The notes: generated by a model not told the origin, from the letters alone. A stretch of 64,000 nt of DNA from Laspinema palackyanum D2a (GCA_025370845.1 JAMXFF010000018.1:40860-104859), one strand, 5' to 3'; positions 1 to 8,871 are shown, numbered from the stretch's first letter. Numbers and translations: made by a program.

Positions 1-155
1 ACTGAAGTCGTTACTACAAACTCGGAAACGACTGAAGTCGTTACTACAAACTCGGAAACGACTGAAGTCGTTACTACAAACTCGGAAACGACTGAAGTCG
101 TTACTACGAACATCGGAAACGACTGAAGTCGTTACTACGAACATCGGAAACGACT
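1..155. repeat. Tandem 30/31-bp repeat array (left edge)
   Basis: Five contiguous units start at 1, 31, 61, 91 and 122. The first three are 30 bp and identical; the last two are 31 bp variants. Each unit contains ACTGAAGTCGTTACTAC, and with the preceding AACG the core forms the small palindrome AACGACT-GA-AGTCGTT. The array decays near 153 and is cut by the left window edge, so its true length is unknown. The same unit recurs at 10210-10511 and near 40779. There are no unique spacers, so it is not a CRISPR. Confidence 0.9.
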
Positions 156-265
156 GGGGGGGAGGACCCTGAACCCTAAGACCGATCGCAAAAGGTACAG
201 ACAAGGGGGGTTAAACAATGGCACAATGAGAAACGCTATAAACAGATAGAAATATAGGTAAAGTC

Positions 266-1357
266 GTGAGTCCGATTGCCCAAGCTATTCCAACTCAACC
301 CGCGATCGCGCGGCGTGCTGTGTTTCCCTTTACTGCTATTGTGGGGCAGGAAGAAATGAAACTGGCATTGCTGCTAAATGTCATTGACCCCAAGATTGGC
401 GGGGTGATGATTATGGGCGATCGCGGCACTGGCAAATCTACTACCATCCGCGCCTTAGCTGATCTGCTGCCAGAAATTGAAGTGGTGGCAGATGACCCCT
501 TCAACAGTCATCCCTCGGATCCTGAACTGATGAGTGATGTGGTCCGCGATCGCGCCTCTCGGGGAGAAACTTTGCCCCTGATGCAGCGTAAGGTGCAAAT
601 GATTGACCTCCCTCTCGGTGCCACAGAGGACCGGGTTTGTGGGACGATTGATATTGAAAAAGCCCTCTCCGAAGGGGTCAAAGCCTTTGAACCGGGTTTG
701 TTAGCCAAAGCCAATCGCGGTATCCTTTATGTGGATGAAGTCAACCTCCTCGACGATCACCTCGTGGATGTGTTGTTAGACTCCGCTGCTTCGGGATGGA
801 ATACCGTTGAACGGGAAGGGATTTCCATTCGTCACCCAGCGCGATTTGTGTTGGTGGGGTCCGGTAACCCGGAAGAAGGTGAACTGCGCCCTCAATTGCT
901 CGATCGCTTCGGAATGCACGCCGAAATCCGCACGGTGAAAGAACCCGCTTTACGGGTGAAAATCGTGGAAGAACGCTCAGGATTTGACCAAAATCCTAAA
1001 ACCTATTTGGAACAACACGAAACAGAACAACAAGCGTTACAGCAAAAGCTGATTGATGCTCAAAATCTGTTGCCTTCGGTGAATTTGGATTATGAAATGC
1101 GGGTCCAAATTTCCCAGGTTTGTTCTGAGTTGGATGTGGATGGGTTGCGGGGAGATATTGTCACCAACCGCGCTGCCAAGGCGATCGCTGCTTTAGAAGG
1201 TCGCACCGAAGTCACCCTAGATGATATTAGCCGGGTGATTACCCTCTGTCTGCGTCACCGCTTACGCAAAGACCCCTTAGAATCCATTGATAGTGGTTAT
1301 AAGGTTCAAAAAGTCTTTAGCAGTGTCTTTGGCGTAGAAATGCCAACCGAAGGTTAA
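266..1357 (+). CDS. chlI: Magnesium chelatase ATPase subunit I (ChlI/BchI)
   Basis: This is the AAA+ motor subunit of magnesium chelatase. With ChlD and ChlH it inserts Mg2+ into protoporphyrin IX, the first committed step of chlorophyll synthesis. The 363-residue product has the usual family length. Walker A is GDRGTGKST (51-59) and Walker B is ILYVDE (153-158); the stretch [19 protein letters not shown] carries the sensor and arginine-finger region of this family. The start is a GTG at 266 preceded by an AGGT-like site, and the N-terminus leading into [13 protein letters not shown] is what ChlI proteins normally show. The tandem repeat array ends about 110 bp upstream, so the promoter must lie in that short stretch. 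ruvC follows 67 bp downstream on the same strand and could be co-transcribed. Identification is very secure. Confidence 0.97.
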   Translation: MSPIAQAIPTQPAIARRAVFPFTAIVGQEEMKLALLLNVIDPKIGGVMIMGDRGTGKSTTIRALADLLPEIEVVADDPFNSHPSDPELMSDVVRDRASRGETLPLMQRKVQMIDLPLGATEDRVCGTIDIEKALSEGVKAFEPGLLAKANRGILYVDEVNLLDDHLVDVLLDSAASGWNTVEREGISIRHPARFVLVGSGNPEEGELRPQLLDRFGMHAEIRTVKEPALRVKIVEERSGFDQNPKTYLEQHETEQQALQQKLIDAQNLLPSVNLDYEMRVQISQVCSELDVDGLRGDIVTNRAAKAIAALEGRTEVTLDDISRVITLCLRHRLRKDPLESIDSGYKVQKVFSSVFGVEMPTEG

Positions 1358-1424
1358 ATCGGTGTAGTGGCGCTAGGGTGGAGTTCATCAAAAAAGCCCT
1401 CAAGCGCCTCTACATCCAACCGTT

Positions 1425-1925
1425 ATGGAAAAGCGAATTTTAGGATTAGATCCCGGTTTAGCTACATTAGGATTTGGGGCGATCGCCGCTCAAACCGGAG
1501 GCACCGGCAGAAGTCGCAGCGAAACCGTTTCTCTGCTGGATTTTGGCATTATTCAAACCCCCGCCAAAACCGACCTCGGCCAGCGTTTATGTACAATTTA
1601 TGAAGATATGCACGCCCTAATTGAGCAATTTAAACCTGACTTAGTAGCAGCGGAAAAATTGTTCTTTTATCGCATGGGAAACACTATTTTAGTGGCCCAA
1701 GCGCGAGGGGTAATTTTGCTCGTGGTGGCGCAACATCAATTACCCTTGGTTGAATATACTCCTGCACAAATTAAACAAGGCGTTACCGGGTATGGCAATG
1801 CGGATAAACATGATGTGCAACAAGCGGTAGCCAGAGAGTTAAATTTAGAGACCATTCCTAAACCCGATGATGCAGCCGATGCCTTAGCTGTCGCCTTAAC
1901 CGCCTGGTTTCAAATGGAACATTAA
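1425..1925 (+). CDS. ruvC: Crossover junction endodeoxyribonuclease RuvC
   Basis: RuvC resolves Holliday junctions by paired nicking during recombination and repair, together with RuvAB. The 166-residue protein is of normal length and shows the RNase H-like fold motifs: [14 protein letters not shown] at the N-terminus with catalytic Asp9, Glu77 in AAEKLFF, and the C-terminal acidic pair Asp149/Asp152 in [12 protein letters not shown]. All four residues matching E. coli D7/E66/D138/D141 are present, so the enzyme should be active. The start is ATG. It lies 67 bp after chlI and converges on the membrane-protein gene that ends at 2017. The gap of about 90 bp holds an imperfect GC-rich hairpin around 1978-2005 that may help terminate both transcripts. 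Confidence 0.96.
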   Translation: MEKRILGLDPGLATLGFGAIAAQTGGTGRSRSETVSLLDFGIIQTPAKTDLGQRLCTIYEDMHALIEQFKPDLVAAEKLFFYRMGNTILVAQARGVILLVVAQHQLPLVEYTPAQIKQGVTGYGNADKHDVQQAVARELNLETIPKPDDAADALAVALTAWFQMEH

Positions 1926-2016
1926 GGGGAATTGGCCGATAAGGAAGGGAGATTTAGTATAATCACACCTAAACCCGAGATTCCGGGGCGATCGCCCGGA
2001 TCTCAAGGCCGAAGTC

Positions 2017-3336
2017 TCAGAATGTGAGATGACAAATCACCAGAGAGGCGAGCATTCCCGTCACATCGGCTAACAGCGCAGCCGGTAAGGTGTGGCGGGT
2101 TCGGCTCACTCCTATACTACCAAAATAAACCGCCATCACATAAAAGGTGGTTTCTGTGGAACCTTGCATGGTTGAAACTAGGTAAGACAAGAATCCATCG
2201 GGGTCATTCTCCACAATTTCTGACATCACCCCAAATGCGCCACTGCCGGATAAAGGGCGAATTAGCGCCATCGGTAAGGCTTCCGGTGGCATGGCAATCA
2301 AGTTGGTGATGGGGGATAAAATTGCTGTCATTACATCCAATGCGCCACTGGTGCGAAACATCCCGATCGCCACAAAAATTGCCACCAGAAAGGGGATAAT
2401 TCTCACAGCAATATCAAACCCTTCTTTCGCACCTTCGGTTAACACTTCATAGACTTTCACTCCACGAAAATAGCCAATCAGCAGGAAGCTACAAATCACT
2501 AAAGGTAACAATCCATTAGAAATTGCCTCAATGATTTGGGTAGTGGCCAATCCCGCAGTTCCTGTGATGGTTAAGCGATAGAGAATTGCGCCAAAAAATA
2601 GCACAATTAACCCGCCAAAGAATAAGCGTCCCACCAGTCCCGGGGGTTCTAAGGGTTCAATGGGTTGGGCATATTCTGCGGGTTCTAAAGGGGTATCCGC
2701 GTCCGATTCTGGGGCGTTTACCGGGGAATTTGGGGCAAAGTCTTGGTTACGATGGGCGAGGAATTTAGCGGCTAAAATGGCTACAGTGGTGGAGGCAACC
2801 GTGGCAACAATTGAGGGAATAATAATAGCACCAGGATTGCTGGCCCCAGCGGAAGCGCGCACGGCGATCGCCCCAATGGGTAAAATGGTGACTGAGGAGG
2901 TGTTAATGGCTAAAAATAAGCACATGGCATTGGTGGCAGTGCCTGGGTCCGGATTCAGCCGATTCAGTTCCTTCATCGCCTTGAGTCCAATGGGAGTGGC
3001 GGCATTGCCTAACCCCAAGGCATTGGCGGAGATATTTAAGATAATGGCAGACATCGCCGGATGATCCGGGGGAATATCGGGAAATAGTCGGATCATCAAG
3101 GGACGAATCCCTCGGGCGATCGCCTCCATGAGTCCCGCCACTTCCACCACCCGCAGAATTCCCAACCACAAGGCTAAAGCCCCAATTAACCCGATCGCCA
3201 AGGTAACCGCATTCGCTGCCGACTCAAATGCCGCTTCTGTCAGTTCCGGCAGAGTCCCACGCATTGCTGCTACAACGGTAGACCCTACCATCAGAAACAG
3301 CCAAATGCTATTCAGGGGAGATTCAGATTTTTTCAC
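2017..3336 (-). CDS. Fused SpmA/SpmB-like nucleoside-recognition membrane protein
   Basis: The 439-residue integral membrane protein has two nucleoside-recognition (Gate) domains in tandem, matching spore maturation proteins SpmA and SpmB, which Bacillus encodes separately. The N-terminal half holds the SpmA-like segment with NISANALGLGNAATPIGLKA (about residues 104-123) and helices around IGLIGALALWLGILRVVEV. A charged Pro/Glu-rich linker spans about 200-235. The C-terminal SpmB-like half includes IAVRIIPFLVAIFVAIGMF and LIRPLSGSGAFGVMSE. Cyanobacteria do not sporulate, so the Bacillus role (cortex dehydration) cannot apply; the substrate is unknown. The gene lies 74 bp downstream of the FHA gene on the same strand and may share its transcript. 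Family assignment is firm; function is not known. Confidence 0.85.
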   Translation of the reverse strand: MKKSESPLNSIWLFLMVGSTVVAAMRGTLPELTEAAFESAANAVTLAIGLIGALALWLGILRVVEVAGLMEAIARGIRPLMIRLFPDIPPDHPAMSAIILNISANALGLGNAATPIGLKAMKELNRLNPDPGTATNAMCLFLAINTSSVTILPIGAIAVRASAGASNPGAIIIPSIVATVASTTVAILAAKFLAHRNQDFAPNSPVNAPESDADTPLEPAEYAQPIEPLEPPGLVGRLFFGGLIVLFFGAILYRLTITGTAGLATTQIIEAISNGLLPLVICSFLLIGYFRGVKVYEVLTEGAKEGFDIAVRIIPFLVAIFVAIGMFRTSGALDVMTAILSPITNLIAMPPEALPMALIRPLSGSGAFGVMSEIVENDPDGFLSYLVSTMQGSTETTFYVMAVYFGSIGVSRTRHTLPAALLADVTGMLASLVICHLTF

Positions 3337-3410
3337 AGACTTTTCACAGGGAAAGTTTCCGAGTTATGGTAGCATTAGCGACCCAACGCGAGGAACCCAT
3401 CTCTCTCCCG

Positions 3411-3971
3411 TCAATCCGCATGAGTTGACATCAAAACACTATTAGCTGAGTCCAGGGATGTGCCACACCAGGGACAACCAAAATCGAGCAGTTTATAATG
3501 AGAAATCTTCTGACAATTCGGACATTTTAAACCATAGGTCGGAAGCGGTTTGCGGGGAAGGCGACGGCGTAGGGGTTGACTGATAGAGGCTTCGCTATCA
3601 TCATCCTCTGGTGGACAAAGGGTTACTCCCGAAGAAAATCGAAGGTCAATGGCAATGACTTTGAGTTTAATTTGTCCCAAACAAATCCGACTGCCTAGGC
3701 TTAACATGATCTCACCCTGGGCCAAAATTTGCCCATCCACTTTAGAAGGATTGCTGGGTCGAAGATTTCTCAAATAAAAATGACTTTTCTGGGGGTCATA
3801 AAAGATTTCAACGTGCAACCCAGAGACTGTCGGATGAAGCAAAACGATATCGCAGCGAGTGGGATCGCGACCGATCCGAACGGTCCCCGGATGTTTGCTA
3901 GGTTGCTTATCCCATAAGGTTTGAGTTCTGAACTCACCGGCTTCAATCCACTTTAGGGTTAGTTCATGCAT
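3411..3971 (-). CDS. FHA-domain protein with C-terminal zinc ribbon
   Basis: A forkhead-associated domain occupies about residues 30-115: Gly34-Arg35 in VRIGRD, Ser50 and His53 in TVSGLHVEI, and the family NLRPSNPSKVDG turn. FHA domains bind phosphothreonine peptides, so the protein is probably a reader of Ser/Thr kinase signalling. After a short basic linker (RRRLPRKP), the C-terminus has two CxxC pairs, CPNC and CPWC, which look like a zinc ribbon. I start at ATG 3971 (MHELTLKW) because this begins right before the conserved fold; an upstream in-frame GTG at 4001 would add ten hydrophobic residues with no clear benefit. No kinase gene is adjacent. The large kinase/phosphatase at 33-38 kb is a possible partner only by inference. 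Confidence 0.8.
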   Translation of the reverse strand: MHELTLKWIEAGEFRTQTLWDKQPSKHPGTVRIGRDPTRCDIVLLHPTVSGLHVEIFYDPQKSHFYLRNLRPSNPSKVDGQILAQGEIMLSLGSRICLGQIKLKVIAIDLRFSSGVTLCPPEDDDSEASISQPLRRRLPRKPLPTYGLKCPNCQKISHYKLLDFGCPWCGTSLDSANSVLMSTHAD

Positions 3972-4559
3972 AGCGATCGCAAGTTTCCATAGTAGCAGCA
4001 CCTGTTTTCCGCCCCTGACTCGGGAGGATTTTTTTATTATCTAGCTTTTTTCGAGCCAGCGGCAAGTATAGAAGCACACCATTCCACGGATCCCTTCTCC
4101 TTTGTCCGTTTTCTGGAAAAGGTAGGAAGTTCACAGCGATTTCGAGTTTTGTACAGAAACGATTGAGTTTTGGCCCACATCAGGCCAAGAAACTCGGTTT
4201 CCCCTCCTCTGCACCGGCTGCCGATGCTTTGAGCTGTTTTCCGGTTGATCACTTCTCTTGAAACTGTACCTGGTTACCTCCCTCGATGGAGTAGGTTTAA
4301 CGAATCTTCATACTTGCGATCGCCTTCGGTTCTGGTTTGAGCATCAGTGGTCTTTTCCTTCCTAGAGCATCGGTAGGGGACGAGAGATCAAGGACAAGAA
4401 ACCGGGTTTTTGGCCCAAATTGGCTGCAAATTTCGCAGAAGTTTTGCAAAAAAACCCGGTTTCTAACCTTTCCTCGGTCACCCGGACCGATCGCCATCAA
4501 GTCGCACCCCTTGACCCATTTACCCGTCCCGATGAGCATGAAAAATTACCCTAATTTCC
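3972..4559. other. Spacer with GAAACCGGGTTTC-type inverted repeat
   Basis: No convincing gene is seen in this 588-bp spacer. Its main content is a long inverted repeat at 4397-4464, whose arms begin AGAAACCGGGTTTTT and end in the complementary AAAAACCCGGTTTCT. A weaker related copy lies near 4150-4202 (CAGAAACG, TTGGCCC, GAAACTCGGTTTC). A further relative sits at 53291-53360 and a decayed one near 47710-47780. Short reading frames here on both strands are read-through of these repeats and lack ribosome sites or protein-like composition. Confidence 0.6.
4397..4464. repeat. Inverted repeat, AGAAACCGGGTTTCT family
   Basis: The arms of about 16 bp (AGAAACCGGGTTTTTGG and its complement) enclose a spacer containing CCCAAATTGGCTGCAAA. 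The same layout, including the GGCCC-AATTGGCT part, occurs at 53291-53360. That places both in one dispersed small-palindrome family. Confidence 0.75.
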
Positions 4560-4769
4560 CTAGGGGACCGTCTCACTCAAATCCTCCCATAGGGTATTCA
4601 TCTTGGCAAAAGCATCTTCTAAAGAAATTTTTCCACCTGTTGCCAAACTGCTGAGGATACTGACGCGATTACTAAATTTTTGCAAATTTTGATGAAAAAT
4701 CAACTGTTCTGCGTCCCGATTTCCGTGAGAATGATTGGGGGAATCAATAAATTGGAAATGAGCTGTCAT
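4560..4769 (-). CDS. Small conserved cyanobacterial protein, DUF7219-like
   Basis: This 69-residue product is probably a real small gene. A good ribosome site (GGGAGGG) lies about 8 bases before the ATG. The core NLQKFSNRVSILSSLATGGK followed by ISLEDAFAKMNTLWEDL resembles the small cyanobacterial DUF7219 proteins, which have the pattern NLQEFAQRV...LETGGKISPEEAY..IK.LWK.L. The resemblance is from memory and was not searched. No signal peptide or membrane segment is visible. It stands alone in a 1.3-kb spacer, with no obvious operon partner. Function is unknown. Confidence 0.65.
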   Translation of the reverse strand: MTAHFQFIDSPNHSHGNRDAEQLIFHQNLQKFSNRVSILSSLATGGKISLEDAFAKMNTLWEDLSETVP

Positions 4770-5283
4770 GGCAGAACCCTCCCATCGCTGTTAATAATCA
4801 GCGATCGCTTCTTGAATATTATGATTATCTCCTAGAAACTCCCACGGCACAGCGATCGCCTGAACCTTCTAGCTGCGATCGTCATCAAGTCTAACTGTGA
4901 CCCAAATCTGGCCGGAGTGCGATCGCGATCGCACTCCGGAGGACCTCTGGACAAAACGGGGCGATCGCCTCCATGACTCCCTCGGGTTCCCCTGACCCCG
5001 CAACCATTCCCCACTGCCACAGTCCCGGGATAGGTCAAGTTTCATAACATTTTATAACATTTATAAGCCATTTCTTGAATTGCCGTTTACGATTTAAAGT
5101 GTGAATGAATCTGGAGCAAAGTTTGGGAGAGCCCTGTCCGATGGCCCATTCTTCCTCCCTTTAATCTCCAGAGTAGACCCCTCCGGACGCAACTTGTTAA
5201 TATTTCACGTCAAATTTCATAACCGTTCGGAATCAAGTGTTGAATAGAAACCGATAGCTTCACCCTCATCAAGGTTAATTCCC
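4770..5283. other. Spacer containing a 28-bp perfect palindrome
   Basis: No gene is supported in this 514-bp stretch. It contains a 28-bp perfect palindrome at 4912-4939, several HIP1 octamers, and then the upstream region of the SPFH gene at 5284. The only reading frame of note (4832-5038, minus) is rich in Arg and Gly and is a product of HIP1-dense DNA rather than protein-like. Confidence 0.55.
4912..4939. repeat. 28-bp perfect palindrome with overlapping HIP1 sites
   Basis: The left half CCGGAGTGCGATCG is followed directly by its exact reverse complement, with no loop. The centre consists of two overlapping GCGATCGC octamers. It lies about 350 bp upstream of the prohibitin-like gene and in no coding region. 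Confidence 0.85.
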
Positions 5284-6126
5284 ATGAAAGCTAAAACCAG
5301 TTATTCTTACGACGGAAAGACCCTTTTTTGGATTACCGGGTCAGTCATTGGGGCAATATTTTTTTTAATCTTAGCCGCCAATTTAAAGCCCTTTGTGATT
5401 ATCAACGCTGGGGAACGCGGCGTGGTCATGAAATTTGGAAAAGTCCAGGAAGGCATCCTGGATGAAGGGATTCACGGAATTATTCCCTTAGTCACTCGCG
5501 TGGAAACCCTCAGCGTTCGAGTCCAAAAAGATGAACTCAAAGCCGATGCTGCTTCTAAAGATTTACAGTATGTGACCATCAACGTTGCCCTCAATTGGCG
5601 CGTGGATGCCACTCAAGTGAATACCGTTTATCAGACCATTGGCGATGAAACTCAAATTGTAAATCTGATTATTTCTCCCGCCGTTTCTGAAGTTGTTAAA
5701 GCAGCTACGGCTAAAAACAATGCCGAAGAAATCATCACACGACGCCGGGAGTTAAAAGAAGAAATCGATAGCGATATTCGGCAACGACTGGCTAGTTATG
5801 GCGTTTTGGTTGATGATATTTCCTTGGTCAACATCGAATTTTCTCCCGAATTTGCCAAAGCCATTGAAGCCAAACAAATCGCGGAACAAGAAGCCCGACG
5901 AGCCACATTTATTGCTCAAAAAGCCGAACAAGAAGCCTTTGCTGATATTAATCGGGCCAAAGGTCAAGCTGAAGCCCAACGCTTGTTACGAGAAAACCTC
6001 ACTCCATCAATTCTCCAAAAAGAAGCAATTGAAAAATGGAATGGACAGTTTCCGATGGTGATGGGGGGTAATGGAGCATTGCCTTTTATTAATATTACTC
6101 CGCCTGCTTCTACCGCCAATCCCTAA
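5284..6126 (+). CDS. Prohibitin-like SPFH/Band 7 membrane protein
   Basis: The 280-residue protein has one N-terminal membrane helix (about residues 13-35, ending at KPFVIINAGERGVVMKFG). A Band 7/SPFH domain follows (about 38-205), then an Ala/Glu/Lys/Gln-rich coiled coil (about 195-235, with EAKQIAEQEARRATFIAQKA). This is the layout of prohibitins and HflC/HflK. Such proteins build large ring assemblies on the membrane and often chaperone or restrain FtsH proteases; in cyanobacteria the homologue is Phb (Synechocystis slr1106). The ATG start directly precedes the basic and hydrophobic N-terminus. It is likely monocistronic, since the P450 gene follows 114 bp later with its own spacer. Family is certain; the exact partner is not known. 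Confidence 0.9.
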   Translation: MKAKTSYSYDGKTLFWITGSVIGAIFFLILAANLKPFVIINAGERGVVMKFGKVQEGILDEGIHGIIPLVTRVETLSVRVQKDELKADAASKDLQYVTINVALNWRVDATQVNTVYQTIGDETQIVNLIISPAVSEVVKAATAKNNAEEIITRRRELKEEIDSDIRQRLASYGVLVDDISLVNIEFSPEFAKAIEAKQIAEQEARRATFIAQKAEQEAFADINRAKGQAEAQRLLRENLTPSILQKEAIEKWNGQFPMVMGGNGALPFINITPPASTANP

Positions 6127-6240
6127 CTCTAAAGGAGGCGGGAAAGGTAATCAATTCACCTAACAATATTGAGTCGGGTTTCACTTTCCCGCTCTCCAGT
6201 GTCAAAATAGAGGCGGAGTAGTTTCGAGACAGATAAACCC

Positions 6241-7575
6241 ATGACTTCCAACGAGACCCTGCGATCGCGTCCCCTACCCCCCGGAACATTAGGCTTACCC
6301 CTGATTGGCGAAACCCTGAGCTTTTTTCGCGATCGCGACTTCCATAAGAAGCGCCGCGAAAAATATGGAACCGTTTACAAAACCCATCTGTTTGGACAAC
6401 CCACAATCGTCCTAATTGGGTCCGAAGCGAATCGCTTTTTGTTCACCCATGACAATACCTATTTTACTGCCTCTTTTCCCCCAAGTACCCGCATCTTACT
6501 CGGTCCCAACTCCCTCACCATCCAAAGCGGCACCGAACATACCAGCAGACGGCGATTGATGGCACAGGCATTTTTTCCCCAGGCGATCGCCGGATACCTT
6601 CCCGGCATGGAACAACTCACCGATCGCTATCTGAAACAATGGGAAACCCTCCAAGAACTGACCTGGTATCCGGAACTCAGAACCTATATGTTTGACATTG
6701 CCAGTACCTTATTAATTGGCACTGAAACCGGATCCGAAACCATCTATCTCAGTCAAATTTTTCAAACCTGGGCTGAAGGATTATTTTCGATTCCCATCAA
6801 TCTCCCTTGGACACCATTTGGAAAAGCCCTCCACTGCCGGAAATTGCTACTCGAAAAAATCGAAGAAATTGTCCATCGCCGCCAACAAGAAACCGCACCT
6901 AGAAACGATGCCCTAGGGTTACTTTTAGCTGCCAAAGATGAAGAGGGAAATGGATTAAGCTTAGATGAAATCAAAGACCAAGTATTGCTACTCCTTTTTG
7001 CCGGTCATGAAACCCAAACTTCTTCACTCTCATCCCTCTGTCTACTTCTAGCACAACATCCCCAAGTGATTACCAAATTGCGGGAAGAACAGGAAAAAGT
7101 CGGGTTTACGGGGTCTCTCAATATGGAGATGCTCAAAGAGATGACCTACTTAGAACAGGTGGTCAAAGAAGTCTTGCGATTAGTGCCACCCGTTGCCGGG
7201 GGATTTCGCCGCGTACTTGAATCTTGCGAGTTTAATAACTATCAAATTCCCGAAGGTTGGATGGTTTTGTATCAAATTAATCAACTGCACAAAGATAGTT
7301 CAATTTATTCTAATCCTCAAGAATTTGACCCCGATCGCTTTAGTTTAGACCGCGCAGAAGATAAGCCCAAACCCTTTACCTGGATACCCTTTGGAGGCGG
7401 TGCGAGAGAATGTGTAGGTAAGGCATTTGCCATGTTAGCCTTACGGGTTTTTACAGCCCATTTAGTCCACGGTTATGACTGGGAATTGTTGCCGGACCAA
7501 AATTTAGAATTCTCCATGATCCCAACCCCCTCTCCTCGGGATGGATTGCGGGTCAAGTTTAGCCGACGAGGATAG
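6241..7575 (+). CDS. Cytochrome P450, CYP120-like
   Basis: The 444-residue P450 is of the bacterial CYP120 type, related to retinoic-acid hydroxylase CYP120A1 of Synechocystis and to the CYP26 group. All class marks are present: I-helix AGHETQTSS (254-262), the K-helix ExxR with Glu310/Arg313 (EVLR), the PERF-like DPDRF, and the haem loop FGGGARECVG with the cysteine ligand at Cys391. The proline-rich start PPGTLGLPLIGETLSFF is typical of this subfamily. There is no membrane anchor, so the enzyme should be soluble and need a separate ferredoxin or flavodoxin reductant; none is encoded nearby. The substrate is probably a retinoid or related isoprenoid. That is inference from the family. Confidence 0.92.
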   Translation: MTSNETLRSRPLPPGTLGLPLIGETLSFFRDRDFHKKRREKYGTVYKTHLFGQPTIVLIGSEANRFLFTHDNTYFTASFPPSTRILLGPNSLTIQSGTEHTSRRRLMAQAFFPQAIAGYLPGMEQLTDRYLKQWETLQELTWYPELRTYMFDIASTLLIGTETGSETIYLSQIFQTWAEGLFSIPINLPWTPFGKALHCRKLLLEKIEEIVHRRQQETAPRNDALGLLLAAKDEEGNGLSLDEIKDQVLLLLFAGHETQTSSLSSLCLLLAQHPQVITKLREEQEKVGFTGSLNMEMLKEMTYLEQVVKEVLRLVPPVAGGFRRVLESCEFNNYQIPEGWMVLYQINQLHKDSSIYSNPQEFDPDRFSLDRAEDKPKPFTWIPFGGGARECVGKAFAMLALRVFTAHLVHGYDWELLPDQNLEFSMIPTPSPRDGLRVKFSRRG

Positions 7576-7662
7576 AAAGGGAGGGAGGCGATCGCGGGTT
7601 TGGGAAAAAAGCAACAATCCTAAAGTGTCCGACCGTCGCACAAGAAACCCCTCAAACAATAA

Positions 7663-7684
7663 AGCGGGGGTCGAAACCCCCGCT
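7663..7684 (-). terminator. Hairpin terminator behind tRNA-Leu
   Basis: A perfect 8-bp stem (AGCGGGGG / CCCCCGCT) with a 6-base loop lies 10 bases beyond the tRNA 3' end. On the minus strand it is followed by the T-rich TTATTGTTT. It fits Rho-independent termination of the tRNA transcript and may also stop P450 transcription from the other side. Confidence 0.7.
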
Positions 7685-7694
7685 ATCTAATTAA

Positions 7695-7775
7695 TGCGGA
7701 CGGGGAGACTCGAACTCCCACATCAAAGACACTAGAACCTAAATCTAGCGCGTCTACCAATTCCGCCACGTCCGC
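7695..7775 (-). tRNA. trnL-UAG: tRNA-Leu(UAG)
   Basis: Read on the minus strand, an 81-nt cloverleaf is seen. The 7-bp acceptor stem pairs GCGGACG with CGTCCGC, with discriminator A. The D arm holds GGCGGAATTGGTAGAC. The anticodon stem CTAGA/TCTAG encloses the loop TTTAGGT, giving anticodon UAG. A short class II variable arm and the T arm GGGAGTTCGAGTCTCCC follow. CCA is not encoded. It reads CUA and other CUN leucine codons. Confidence 0.95.
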
Positions 7776-7846
7776 ATAAGTTCATCTTAGCAGAGGTTGC
7801 TCTCTTGCACAAGCATTTTGTGCCAACCCCCAAAAATCTGGATTCC

Positions 7847-8797
7847 TCATCCCTTCATCCCCATGAGGGTGACTTCCCAGACGAGGCGGGGACTGGCGTA
7901 ACTGAGGAGATACCTTCTAGCGCGATCGAGGAGATGGAGGGGGTTGGCGTTGAAGGTCCCGCGCTGTTGGGAGGATAACCAGTACGCCTGTTGCAGGTAT
8001 TCAATCAGCCAGAGTTGGGACTCGGTGTCAAGACTGCGATCGATTTCTTTGGCAATTTCTAATGCTTGTTTGGTGGAGAGGGAGGGTTTCAGGGGTTTTT
8101 CCAGAAGTTCGGCAGGGATTTCCTGGAGTTTTTCCCAACAGGCGATCGCCGTTCCCGGAGACCCCTGCGCCATTGCCAATACTGCCGGATTCTCCAAAAT
8201 CTGCGGGTATCCCACGGTTGCCAAAACTTCCCCCATCTGTGCATCGGTGAGGCGATAAAAGGGAATTCGCTGACACCGGGAAACTAAGGTGGGGAGGAGA
8301 GAATCAATTCCTGGTGCAATTAAAATAATACTCGCTCGTCCCGGTTCTTCCAAGGTTTTGAGCAATCCATTGGCAGCACTTTCTTTCATGGTTTGTGCCT
8401 CTTCGAGGACCACCACCTTGCGGAGGGCCTCTAAAGGATGGCGTCCCAAAAATTCTCCGATTTGACGGATTTGTTCCAGGCGAATTTGCGGGGGTGACTT
8501 GCGCTTAAACCCGGTTGCTGCCGCTTCTGTGGCGGTGAGCATTTTGCCTTTATCCAGATAAGTGGGTTCTATCCAAAGTAAATCTGGATGATTTTCCAGT
8601 TTGCGGGTGGAGGCAGGGGTTGCGCTAGGATTTCTGGCGGTGAGGAGGAGTTCCAGGAAATACCGCGCTGCCAAACTGCGACCCACACCGGGAGCACCGG
8701 CAAAGAGATAGGCGGGTGCAATGCGATCGCGATACACTGCCTGATTCAGCAGTTCGACAGCCTGGGGTTGTCCGATAAGTTTAGCAAAAACGGTCAT
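7847..8797 (-). CDS. holB: DNA polymerase III subunit delta' (clamp-loader, HolB-like)
   Basis: This 316-residue AAA+ protein matches the delta' clamp-loader subunit, which helps the DnaX complex load the beta sliding clamp. It starts FAKLIGQPQAVELLNQAV, carries the P-loop GAPGVGRS (34-41), the VVVLEEAQTM Walker-B-like segment, and the SRC motif in LVSRCQRIPF typical of clamp loaders. In the P-loop the invariant Lys is replaced by Arg40, in line with delta' being a non-ATPase arm of the complex. The zinc-binding cysteines of DnaX are absent, which argues against DnaX itself. It starts at ATG 8797 and is divergent from glcE, with a 74-bp shared promoter region. The C-terminal collar domain is only weakly conserved. 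Confidence 0.88.
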   Translation of the reverse strand: MTVFAKLIGQPQAVELLNQAVYRDRIAPAYLFAGAPGVGRSLAARYFLELLLTARNPSATPASTRKLENHPDLLWIEPTYLDKGKMLTATEAAATGFKRKSPPQIRLEQIRQIGEFLGRHPLEALRKVVVLEEAQTMKESAANGLLKTLEEPGRASIILIAPGIDSLLPTLVSRCQRIPFYRLTDAQMGEVLATVGYPQILENPAVLAMAQGSPGTAIACWEKLQEIPAELLEKPLKPSLSTKQALEIAKEIDRSLDTESQLWLIEYLQQAYWLSSQQRGTFNANPLHLLDRARRYLLSYASPRLVWEVTLMGMKG

Positions 8798-8871
8798 AAA
8801 TTTTAGTTTTTAAAATTTAGAGTGGAGAGTGCAAAGATAGTAAGAGATCTCCTAGGGTTCAACCTTCTATC

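Noticed and set aside
1-155. 31-bp direct repeats resembling a CRISPR array (also 10359-10511)
   Set aside because: Units are contiguous, with no unique spacers, and no cas genes are present in the window.
1960-2010. GC-rich imperfect hairpin between ruvC and the SpmAB-like gene as a terminator
   Set aside because: No T-run on either strand and a bulged stem; evidence too weak to list as a terminator.
3971-4001. GTG start adding ten residues to the FHA protein
   Set aside because: The added residues are unrelated to the fold; ATG 3971 begins right at the conserved N-terminus.
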